Source of the DNA: Mucilaginibacter yixingensis | GTDB taxonomy: Bacteria; Bacteroidota; Bacteroidia; Sphingobacteriales; Sphingobacteriaceae | NCBI RefSeq assembly: GCF_041080815.1 | Contig: NZ_CP160205.1 | Coordinates: forward strand, 434,001-498,000 | DNA length: 64,000 bases | Direction: 5' to 3' | Shown here: positions 43,208-50,673 of the stretch, in pieces | Layout of the letters: each line of letters opens with the position of its first letter | Position numbering within the stretch: the first letter of the stretch is position 1 | Made by a program: the position numbers and the translations under genes | The notes under the pieces: generated by a model | What the model was told of the DNA's origin: nothing | What the model saw: only the letters and a program-made list of their open reading frames with translations | Database searches by the model: none

Positions 43208-43241
43208 GCCCGGCGGGAGCGCCATCTCGCCGGGCTTTTTT
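43208..43241 (+). terminator. Terminator or attenuator after susD
   Basis: GCCCGGCG and CGCCGGGC are perfect arms around 12 bases, followed by six T. The esterase gene starts 12 bases later, so read-through at reduced level is probably intended. Confidence 0.8.
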
Positions 43242-43252
43242 ATCTTCATCTT

Positions 43253-44224
43253 ATGAAAAAATACCTGTTGCTTTTAAGTCTGTTCTGCGCAGGCAAAACC
43301 ATGGCTCAATCTAAAGAGTGGCTAACCGGCGTGCCCGACACCTCTTTTAACATCAACAAAGATTATCGCCAAAACTTAAAGACTTATCCTTTTATTAAGA
43401 TTGCGCCAGATAGTGTTACCGCTGCCGTAAAAGAACAGCGCAACCTGGTTTATTGTCAGTTAGGCGATCGTCAATTACATATAGATGCCTTTACTCCGGT
43501 TAAAAAAAGCAAACCCACACCTGCTATAATTATGGTACATGGTGGTGGCTGGCGCTCAGGGAATCATACCCAGCACATTCCGCTGGCCCAGCATTTGGCG
43601 GCTTTGGGCTATGCCAGTTTTACGGTAGAGTACCGCTTGTCTACCGAGGCGCTGTATCCTGCCGGTGTTAATGATATTAAATCGGCTATCCAGTGGATGC
43701 ACGCTAACGCTAAGAAATTTAATATCGATACCAATAAGATTGCTATCCTGGGCTTCTCTGCCGGCGGTCAACTGGCCGCGCTGGTGGGTATGACCTCAGG
43801 GCTGAATAAATTTGATGCGCTCAATTTCAACAAACCGCACTCCAGCGCTGTACAGGCGGTGATTGATATTGACGGTACGCTATCGTTCGTATCGCCCGAT
43901 GCATGGGAAACACAGAATCAGCAAACGGTAGCGCCATCTGCCTGGTGGATGGGGTATAAGCGTACCGAACGTTTGGATCTGTGGGAAGAAGCCAGTCCAC
44001 TAAGTTATGCAGAGCGTAATAAGCTGCCGTTCCTGTTCCTGAATAGTTCGGTTGAGCGGATGCATGCCGGTCGCGATGTGTTTAAAACCATGATGGATAA
44101 AAAAGGCGTATACACCCAGATCATCAACTTTAAAGATACACCACACACCTTTTGTTTATACCGACCATGGTTTGATGACGTGGTAAAAGATATTGATGTA
44201 TTTTTAGCCAAAGTATTTAAATAA
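43253..44224 (+). CDS. Secreted alpha/beta-hydrolase carbohydrate esterase, copy 1
   Basis: From the ATG at 43253 the protein has 323 residues; the 16 codons before it read through a terminator. It has a signal peptide (cleaved near MAQ, residue 19) and the alpha/beta-hydrolase core. The oxyanion motif HGGGWRSG is at residues 96-103, the nucleophile is Ser169 in GFSAGGQ, and the catalytic His is in DTPHTFCLYRPWFDD near 302. It is close along its length to the gene at 56013 in the other arm. A role in removing acetyl or other ester groups from pectin fits the neighbours, but the substrate is inferred. GH88/105 follows after 7 bases. Confidence 0.88.
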   Translation: MKKYLLLLSLFCAGKTMAQSKEWLTGVPDTSFNINKDYRQNLKTYPFIKIAPDSVTAAVKEQRNLVYCQLGDRQLHIDAFTPVKKSKPTPAIIMVHGGGWRSGNHTQHIPLAQHLAALGYASFTVEYRLSTEALYPAGVNDIKSAIQWMHANAKKFNIDTNKIAILGFSAGGQLAALVGMTSGLNKFDALNFNKPHSSAVQAVIDIDGTLSFVSPDAWETQNQQTVAPSAWWMGYKRTERLDLWEEASPLSYAERNKLPFLFLNSSVERMHAGRDVFKTMMDKKGVYTQIINFKDTPHTFCLYRPWFDDVVKDIDVFLAKVFK

Positions 44225-44231
44225 ACCACCA

Positions 44232-45425
44232 ATGTTATTTCCTAAGCTCTTGAAGAACAGCCTGCCCGTGTTGGCCCTGGCAGTAATGTCCGTTAAACCG
44301 GCATCGGCACAAAACAAACAGCCATACTCGCAGCAAATGGCCCACACGGTAACCACCCTGTGGAAAGACAGCCTGCCCACCGGCAACAAGTGGACCTATG
44401 ACCAGGGCGTGATCCTGAAAGGGTTCGAAGGCATTTGGCAGGATACCGGCGACAGGAAATACTACGATTTTATAAAATACTGCCTGGACAAGTTTGTGCA
44501 GCCCGATGGCAGCATCCGCACCTATCGTATGGATGAGCACAATCTGGACTATGTGCTTTGCGGTCGCAACGTCCTCACCTTATATAAACAAACTAAAGAA
44601 GAAAAATACCTGAAGGCCCTGCAGATGCTGCGCAGCCAGCTGGCTACCCAACCGCGCACTTTTGACGGCGGCTTTTGGCACAAGAAACGTTACACCAACC
44701 AAATGTGGCTGGACGGACTGTACATGGCAGAGCCATTTTATGCCGAGTACGCCGCAACGTTTCACGAAGACTCTGTTTTTAATGATGTAGCCCGTCAGTT
44801 TATCCTGATGGAGCAGCACTCACGTGATGATAAAACCGGCTTACTATACCACGCCTGGGATGCCGCCAAAGCCGAGCGCTGGGCCGACCCGAAGACCGGT
44901 CGCTCACCTCATGTATGGGGTAGGGCAATGGGTTGGTACGGTATGGCTTTGGTTGATGCGTTGACGCAATTCCCGGCTGATCATCCTAAACGTAAAGAAC
45001 TCATTGCCATACTGCAGCGCTACGCGGATGCAGTAACCCGCTTTCAGGACAAGCCAACCGGCTTGTGGTATGACATTGTAGATATGGGAACCGAGAAAGG
45101 TAATTATCTCGAGGCATCAGCGTCGTGCATGTTTGTGTATGCCCTGGCCAAAGGCGTGCGCGAAGGTTTCTTACCGGCCAGCTACCTGCCGGTGGCACAA
45201 AAGGGTTATGATGGCATTATCAAAAAATTTATCCGTACGGATGAGCGTGGTTTGCTGGTTCTGGACGGTACCGTACAAGTGAGCGGCCTGGGCGGTAAGC
45301 CTTACCGCGATGGCAGTTATGCTTATTATATGAGTGAGAAGGTGATTACCAATGATGCCAAGGGCGTAGGGGCATTCCTTCAGGCCAGTGTAGAGATGGA
45401 ACGTGCCGCTAAAAACAAAAAGTAA
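44232..45425 (+). CDS. GH88/105 unsaturated rhamnogalacturonyl hydrolase
   Basis: The 397-residue protein has a signal peptide (cleaved near SAQN, residue 27) and an (alpha/alpha)6 barrel of the YteR/YesR type. The catalytic acid is probably Asp161 in TNQMWLDGLYMAEPF. Substrate-site stretches are FDGGFWHKKRY near residue 144, SPHVWGRAMGWYGMALVDAL near 228 and NYLEASASCMFVYALAKG near 295. It removes the unsaturated uronic acid left at the end of oligosaccharides by pectate or rhamnogalacturonan lyases. The presence of this enzyme implies lyase products, although no lyase gene lies in this window. Confidence 0.94.
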   Translation: MLFPKLLKNSLPVLALAVMSVKPASAQNKQPYSQQMAHTVTTLWKDSLPTGNKWTYDQGVILKGFEGIWQDTGDRKYYDFIKYCLDKFVQPDGSIRTYRMDEHNLDYVLCGRNVLTLYKQTKEEKYLKALQMLRSQLATQPRTFDGGFWHKKRYTNQMWLDGLYMAEPFYAEYAATFHEDSVFNDVARQFILMEQHSRDDKTGLLYHAWDAAKAERWADPKTGRSPHVWGRAMGWYGMALVDALTQFPADHPKRKELIAILQRYADAVTRFQDKPTGLWYDIVDMGTEKGNYLEASASCMFVYALAKGVREGFLPASYLPVAQKGYDGIIKKFIRTDERGLLVLDGTVQVSGLGGKPYRDGSYAYYMSEKVITNDAKGVGAFLQASVEMERAAKNKK

Positions 45426-45449
45426 ACCATAAACCCCACCATAACCACC

Positions 45450-46418
45450 ATGAAATTTTTGAATAAGCTAGGTCTTTCCATCGTTACTTTACTGCTGGTT
45501 ATCGTCAGTATCGCATCGGCTAAAGACAAAATTGTAGTTGCCCAGGATGGCAGCGGCGATTACCGCACCGTGCAGGAAGCCGTTAACGCTGTGCCCGATC
45601 ACTCCACAAAAACTGTTACCATCTTTATCAAGAACGGTACCTACAAAGAAAAGCTGACCGTTCCCGAGGGCAAAAACCATATCACTATGATTGGTGAGAG
45701 CCGCGATAAAACCATCCTTACTTATGATGATTTTGCCTCAAAGCCAGATGCCGCCGGCAAAAATATCGGTACATCAGGCTCATCAAGCGTTTTTATTTTT
45801 GGCGATGATTTTACCGCGGTAAACATCACATTCCAAAACTCAGCCGGACCGGTAGGCCAGGCCGTAGCCATGCGTGTTACCGGCACCAGGGCTTATTTCC
45901 AGAACTGCGCATTTCTGGGCTTTCAGGATACTTTGTATACCCATGGTTTCGGCACGGTGGAGTTTTACCGCGATTGTTATATTGAAGGTACCGTCGATTT
46001 TATTTTCGGCGCGGCTACTTCATGGTTCGAGAACTGCTCCATTTTCTGTAAAAAAGGCGGAGGTTATGCATCCGCCGCGGCTCAGCCAGACTCGGTTAAA
46101 TATGGCTACGTATTTAACAATTGCCATCTGAGTGGCGATGCCGCTCCGCAGGCCTTTGCGCTTGGCCGCCCGTGGAGACCGTATGCCAAAACCGTATATA
46201 TCAATTGCGATCTGGGCGACCGTATCAGCGCCAAAGGCTGGCAGGAATGGTCGAACGAGAAAGACCTGTCTACCACTTATTATGCCGAATACAAGAGCAA
46301 ATCAACCGTAACGCCACAGCGCCCGGCATGGACACACCAGTTAACCGATGCCGAAGCTGCAGTTTATACGCCTGCCAATGTGTTGGGCGGTTGGGTGCCC
46401 AAAGTAGTTAAGCTGTAA
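45450..46418 (+). CDS. CE8 pectin methylesterase
   Basis: The 322-residue protein has a signal peptide (cleaved near ASA, residue 24) and a right-handed beta-helix. The opening VAQDGSGDYRTVQEAVNAVP is the family start. Catalytic residues are Asp160 (GFQDTLYTHG), Asp183 (GTVDFIFG) and Arg240 (LGRPWRPY). It removes methyl groups from homogalacturonan and releases methanol, making the polymer available to lyases. It is the last gene of the plus-strand arm; the susC-to-CE8 run is probably one operon with internal attenuation after susD. Confidence 0.96.
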   Translation: MKFLNKLGLSIVTLLLVIVSIASAKDKIVVAQDGSGDYRTVQEAVNAVPDHSTKTVTIFIKNGTYKEKLTVPEGKNHITMIGESRDKTILTYDDFASKPDAAGKNIGTSGSSSVFIFGDDFTAVNITFQNSAGPVGQAVAMRVTGTRAYFQNCAFLGFQDTLYTHGFGTVEFYRDCYIEGTVDFIFGAATSWFENCSIFCKKGGGYASAAAQPDSVKYGYVFNNCHLSGDAAPQAFALGRPWRPYAKTVYINCDLGDRISAKGWQEWSNEKDLSTTYYAEYKSKSTVTPQRPAWTHQLTDAEAAVYTPANVLGGWVPKVVKL

Positions 46419-46559
46419 AAGATTGTACATGATAACCTGGGCAGAATTGGTGTCTGCCCGGTTCAAAATAATGCAGGGAAGGCGTTGGTTAGTTAGTTAC
46501 ACTTTTCTGTGTTCCTCTTCAGGGGAGGGAGGGCATGCTGACCCGTGTCCTCAAAAAAG

Positions 46560-46587
46560 TAAGAGCCGCCCAATTGGGTGGCTCTTA
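46560..46587. terminator. Terminator of the plus-strand PUL arm
   Basis: TAAGAGCCGCCCAATT reads into AATTGGGTGGCTCTTA with one G-T mismatch. A close sequence relative at 46773-46812 serves the opposite strand. The 408-base gap 46419-46826 holds the two hairpins and one R6 repeat and nothing else I can identify. Confidence 0.7.
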
Positions 46588-46616
46588 CTGTTATTAATAC
46601 AATGGAATAGCCACCA

Positions 46617-46764
46617 TGTCATTTCGACCAACGGGAGAACTACTCTCTTGAACGAAGTGAAAAAATCTTATCCCGCATGCTTTCTGATCCGGCGACTAAT
46701 TGCACGTATAAGATTCCTCCTCACGCAACCGCACAATCCTGCCCCGGTTCGTTCGGAATGACAA
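46617..46764. repeat. Long TGTCATTTCGACC repeat (R6) between the PUL arms
   Basis: It starts TGTCATTTCGACCAACGGGA and ends GTTCGTTCGGAATGACAAGT. Ends are partly complementary. Related units are at 18028, 31223 and 33389. Confidence 0.6.
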
Positions 46765-46772
46765 GTGGGGTA

Positions 46773-46812
46773 GCACAGAAAGAGCCGCCCAATCGGGCGG
46801 CTCTTTCTGTGC
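46773..46812. terminator. Bidirectional terminator at the convergence of the PUL arms
   Basis: GCACAGAAAGAGCCGCCC and GGGCGGCTCTTTCTGTGC form a perfect 18-base stem with a 4-base loop. Confidence 0.88.
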
Positions 46813-46826
46813 ATTTAAAGTTTAGA

Positions 46827-49040
46827 TTATAGTAGAGTGATTGTTTTAGCAACAGTGCGTTTCTCCACCACACTCTTAGCATCCGGCTGGCTGCCGCCAA
46901 CGCTCAGCTCCAGCTTTCCCGGGAGTTGTACCAGTTCGCCATCTGCGTTAACTACCGATAGATCGCTTACCGGAATGGTAAAGGCCACATCTTTAGTTTG
47001 ACCGGCTTTGATAAACGTGCGCTCAAAACCTTTTAGCGCGCGGATGGCGGTACGTTGTTTCAGGCCTTTGTGGGTAAGGTAAAGCTCGGTTACCTCTTCG
47101 CCGTCGCGGGTGCTTTTGTTGGTTACTTTTACGTGTACCACCAGGTTTTGGCCCTTAGCGATGGTTGCAGGAGCGGTAACGTCACCGTACTCGAACTTGG
47201 AGAAGCTAAGACCATAGCCAAAGCCAAACAGCGGCGTACCTTTAAAGTAGCGGTAGGTGCGGTTGGCCATAGAGTAATCCTCAAAATCAGGCAAGTCTTT
47301 GTCAGACGCATAAAAAGTTACCGGTAAACGGCCTGCAGGGTTGTAATCGCCAAAAAGTACATCGGCAATGGCGGTACCCGCCGACTGGCCGCCATACCAG
47401 GCGTTAACAATGGCCGGCAGGTTCTGTGCTTCCCAAGGTGTAGCAACGGCCGATCCGGTCATCATCACAAATACCACCGGTTTGCCTGTGGCTTTCAGTG
47501 CTTTTAAAAACTCGGTTTGCAAGCCTGGCAGCAGGATGCTGGTTTTATCGCCGCCGTGGAAACCGGCTTTGTTCACTTTCATCTCTTCGCCTTCCAACTG
47601 CGGGGCAATGCCGCCAACGTACACAATTACATCGGCATCTTTTACCTTATCTATTGTTGATTGGAAGTTGAGGTTGGTGGTAGAGTCGGCCACAAAATCA
47701 ACGCCTTTTTCATAAACCACCTCTGTGTTTTTACTCAGTTTTGATTTGATGCCTTCCAGCGCGGTAACTACGTGTGATGGGGTACCGTTATAGTTACCCA
47801 GTACACTTACGGCGTTGTCAGCATTTGGTCCCAGTACGGCAATCTTTTTCAGGCTTTTGCTGAGTGGCAAGGTGTTGTTGCTATTTTTCAGGAGTACGAT
47901 AGATTGGTGTGCCATCTTTAGCGCCTGTGCAGTGTGTGCAGGTGCTTCCAACGCCTCTTTGCCAATGTTGTTATATTTCACCGCATCAGCCGGATCAAAC
48001 ATACCCAAACGGAAACGGGTCATGAATAGTCTTTTAAGTGATGTATTCAGTTGATCTTCACTTAGCTTCCCATTTTTAACCGCTTGCAATAGCGATAGAT
48101 AGGTAACTTTGCCACACTCCACATCGGTGCCATGCAGAACTGCATCGGCAGCGGCGCTCTCGGCATCAGGCTGGGCAAGGTGACCATTCTTTTTGTAGAA
48201 ATCATCGATACCGCCACAATCTGATGTTACGTAGCCTTTAAAGCTCCATTTGTTGCGCAAAATGTTGGTCATCAATAAATCGCTGCCGCAGCAGGGCTGG
48301 CCTTTCAACGCATTGTAGGCACACATTACACCGGCCACTTTAGCGTCAACCACCAGCTTGCGGAAGGCTGGCAGGTAAGTATCCCACAGGTCATAATCAC
48401 TTACATCGGTATTGAATTTGTGGCGTAGTTCTTCCGGGCCTGAGTGCACTGCATAGTGCTTGGCGCAACCGGCTGCTTTTAAATATTTAGGGTCGTTACC
48501 CTGTAAGCCCAGTACAAAAGAGCGACCGATCTCGCCGGTCAGATATGGGTCTTCCCCATAAGTTTCCTGTCCGCGGCCCCAGCGTGGGTCTCTGAATATG
48601 TTGATGTTGGGTGTCCAGTAAGTCAGGCCTAGGTAAATGCCGTGCTTATCATCTTTAATGCTCTGGTTATAAATGGCTCTGCCTTCATCGGCCGTGTAAT
48701 CGGCCATGGTATGGATAGAGTTACGATCCCAGGTAGCGGCCATGGCAATAGCCTGCGGGTAAACCGTCACCTTAAACGGTGTGCGCGCTACGCCATGCAA
48801 ACACTCGTTCCACCAGTTATAGGCGGGTACACCCAGGCGGGGGATGGCCGGTGCCGAGTTGAGCATCTGGCCCACTTTTTCTTCCAGCGTCATGCGGCTA
48901 ACCAGATCGTTAACGCGCTGCTCCATGCTTAACGCGGGATCTTGAAAAGGGTAATCAAAATGATGACGGGCTCCTTTAAATCCCGTAAACAGGGCCACTG
49001 TTAGCAAAGCGGCACTAATTGGCGCAAGAATTTTTCTCAT
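46827..49040 (-). CDS. GH3 beta-xylosidase/alpha-arabinofuranosidase-type hydrolase
   Basis: The 737-residue protein has an N-terminal hydrophobic export signal and both GH3 domains plus a C-terminal fibronectin-III-like domain (about 645-725). The subsite stretches YNWWNECLHGVA near residue 74 and TYWTPNINIFRDPRWGRGQE near 140-160 are those of the xylosidase/arabinofuranosidase subgroup and not of typical beta-glucosidases. The catalytic nucleophile is Asp274 in GYVTSDCGGI. It is likely periplasmic. A LacI-type palindrome lies about 70 bases upstream of its start, so it probably has its own promoter. Confidence 0.92.
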   Translation of the reverse strand: MRKILAPISAALLTVALFTGFKGARHHFDYPFQDPALSMEQRVNDLVSRMTLEEKVGQMLNSAPAIPRLGVPAYNWWNECLHGVARTPFKVTVYPQAIAMAATWDRNSIHTMADYTADEGRAIYNQSIKDDKHGIYLGLTYWTPNINIFRDPRWGRGQETYGEDPYLTGEIGRSFVLGLQGNDPKYLKAAGCAKHYAVHSGPEELRHKFNTDVSDYDLWDTYLPAFRKLVVDAKVAGVMCAYNALKGQPCCGSDLLMTNILRNKWSFKGYVTSDCGGIDDFYKKNGHLAQPDAESAAADAVLHGTDVECGKVTYLSLLQAVKNGKLSEDQLNTSLKRLFMTRFRLGMFDPADAVKYNNIGKEALEAPAHTAQALKMAHQSIVLLKNSNNTLPLSKSLKKIAVLGPNADNAVSVLGNYNGTPSHVVTALEGIKSKLSKNTEVVYEKGVDFVADSTTNLNFQSTIDKVKDADVIVYVGGIAPQLEGEEMKVNKAGFHGGDKTSILLPGLQTEFLKALKATGKPVVFVMMTGSAVATPWEAQNLPAIVNAWYGGQSAGTAIADVLFGDYNPAGRLPVTFYASDKDLPDFEDYSMANRTYRYFKGTPLFGFGYGLSFSKFEYGDVTAPATIAKGQNLVVHVKVTNKSTRDGEEVTELYLTHKGLKQRTAIRALKGFERTFIKAGQTKDVAFTIPVSDLSVVNADGELVQLPGKLELSVGGSQPDAKSVVEKRTVAKTITLL

Positions 49041-49107
49041 CGTATGAATAGGACTAATTCGGTTGATTGGTTATTGATGCACGCAATTTCAATCTTTTAT
49101 TTTAAAA

Positions 49108-49123
49108 ATGCAATCGATTGCAT
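49108..49123. promoter_or_regulatory. LacI-type operator palindrome upstream of GH3 gene
   Basis: ATGCAATCGATTGCAT is a perfect 16-base palindrome whose 14-base core equals that at 38162-38175. It lies 67 bases before the GH3 start. Confidence 0.6.
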
Positions 49124-49238
49124 AAAATATATTTTGGCCTGAAAGATGATGCTATTAGAGCGAGAAGATAAGGCACGTTTGGGTCGATGATGTTTTTAAA
49201 AGATGCATCATCAAAAGATGGTCGGGATAAAATAGTCA

Positions 49239-49327
49239 CCATGTCATGCTGAGGAACGAAGCATCTCTGAGGACCGTCCTCTAGGCTTGGTCACAGAGAT
49301 GCTTCACTATCGTTCAGCATGACATGG
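49239..49327. repeat. Dispersed repeat family R1', copy D
   Basis: CCATGTCATGCTGAGGAACG on the left and CGTTCAGCATGACATGG on the right pair around a GAGGACCGTCCTC centre. It is a sister of 55725-55806 and a cousin of R1. With the operator it fills the 311-base gap 49041-49351. Confidence 0.85.
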
Positions 49328-49351
49328 TGAATAGATTAAATTATATCAGTA

Positions 49352-50419
49352 CTAATACTTCTCGTCCATGTGCCAATTGGCCGCAATGCGCTGCGCCTCT
49401 TTACGGGTAATCAAAATAACCGCCGGGTGTTTGGGGATGGCAAAATTACTGGCCTTCATTACGCCCTCGTTAAAGTGCCCCAGATCTGTAAAGTGAACAA
49501 AATCAGACGTCTCGCTGAAACCGAAGTTTTGCGGTTTAATGCCGTAGATATCATAGATCAGCACCCACTTGTTTTGACCAATGCGTTTAAAAATGTTGGG
49601 TGCCTCGCAGCCATGTTTTTCAGGGTCAACCCAGTCTGGGTTATACTGATAGCCGGTATTAACCGAATCTGATATGGCCTGTTTGATGCCGGCCGTACCA
49701 TCGTGTGAGCAATAGAACATGTGATACTTGTTGCCCACCTTGGTTATATCAGCGTCAATATATTCGGTGCCTGCTTTAGGGTATTCAAATATGGGCTTTG
49801 GCTGGGTTTCCATACGGGTAAAATCCTTATCCATGTAAGTGTAGTACACTTTGTTTTTGCCGTTGCCAAAGCGCATGGTAAAGTAAAGCATGGTTTGCTT
49901 GCGGGTGTCGTCATAGATCATTTCAGGTGCCCAGGCACAGCCAATGTCTGCCAGTTCTGGGAAGGCTTTGTCAACCCTCAGCACGGTGTGCGACCAGTGC
50001 ACCAGATCCGGCGATTTGAGCAGGACCAGTCCGCGGTTGTTGCCCCAGCCATATTGCGCACCATCGCGTTCCCACTGGGTAGTGCGGTAACCGGCTTGCT
50101 GGCCGTAAATGTGCAGATCGGTCAGCGCCATATAAAACCAGCCGGTTTGTGGGTCGCGGTAAATGTAGGGGTCGCGGATGCCTTTCTGCTCGGCAATGGT
50201 ATCGCCGGCAATAATAGGTTTGGCCCGGTTTACATCGGTAAAGGTGTAGCCGTCTTTGCTCAACGCAAAGTATAGGCCATGGGTGTCGTCTTTAAAGTAA
50301 ACCATCAGGTAAGCGCCCATGTCTTTCTCTTTGGGCACTTTGATCTTCTTTTGCGCGTTTGCACTTATGGCAAAGCAGGCAAACAGCAAACCGGTAATTA
50401 ATATTTTAGTTCGATGCAT
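49352..50419 (-). CDS. GH43-family glycoside hydrolase
   Basis: I start at MHRTKILITGLLFACFAISA (50419), 355 residues, since a signal peptide begins there; the frame opens 14 codons earlier. The five-bladed propeller of clan GH-F is visible: GAYLMVYFKDDTHGLYFALS at the N-terminus, GIRDPYIYRDPQTGWFYMAL near residue 78, WAPEMIYDD near 160, the EYIDADITKVGNKYHMFY blade near 220 and GCEAPNIFKRIG near 265, where the glutamate is the likely general acid. Family members remove arabinose, galactose or xylose; the exact activity is not fixed by sequence. In this locus arabinan or galactan side chains are likely. Confidence 0.88.
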   Translation of the reverse strand: MHRTKILITGLLFACFAISANAQKKIKVPKEKDMGAYLMVYFKDDTHGLYFALSKDGYTFTDVNRAKPIIAGDTIAEQKGIRDPYIYRDPQTGWFYMALTDLHIYGQQAGYRTTQWERDGAQYGWGNNRGLVLLKSPDLVHWSHTVLRVDKAFPELADIGCAWAPEMIYDDTRKQTMLYFTMRFGNGKNKVYYTYMDKDFTRMETQPKPIFEYPKAGTEYIDADITKVGNKYHMFYCSHDGTAGIKQAISDSVNTGYQYNPDWVDPEKHGCEAPNIFKRIGQNKWVLIYDIYGIKPQNFGFSETSDFVHFTDLGHFNEGVMKASNFAIPKHPAVILITRKEAQRIAANWHMDEKY

Positions 50420-50520
50420 TTTTGTTGAGTTAGCAACTATAAGAAAAGCAAACTTTGTCATTGCGAGCAGGGCTGTGGTTAGGACTTAGCGCGAAGCAAC
50501 CTCGTCGCACGGGATGAATA

Positions 50521-50647
50521 AAATCCCCTCTTGAGAGGGGGCGCGTTAACGGTGCGGTTGCAGGGGTGTGTCATTTCGCACGTATAAAGGACACACCCCT
50601 CCACCCCTCTCAAGAGGGGAATCGCACAATTCCAACGCTTCTTTTTA
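50521..50647 (+). repeat. Dispersed repeat family R2, copy 2
   Basis: CCCCTCTTGAGAGGGG at the left and CCCCTCTCAAGAGGGG at the right with GGGGTGTGTC and GACACACCCC inside. It matches 15585-15710 in sequence and orientation and separates GH43 from GH35. Confidence 0.88.
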
Positions 50648-50673
50648 TTCAATGACAAAATGTTTTTGATTTA

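Noticed and set aside
49721..50275. 184-codon plus-strand frame
   Set aside because: Antisense to the GH43 propeller domain, without a start signal or recognisable motif.
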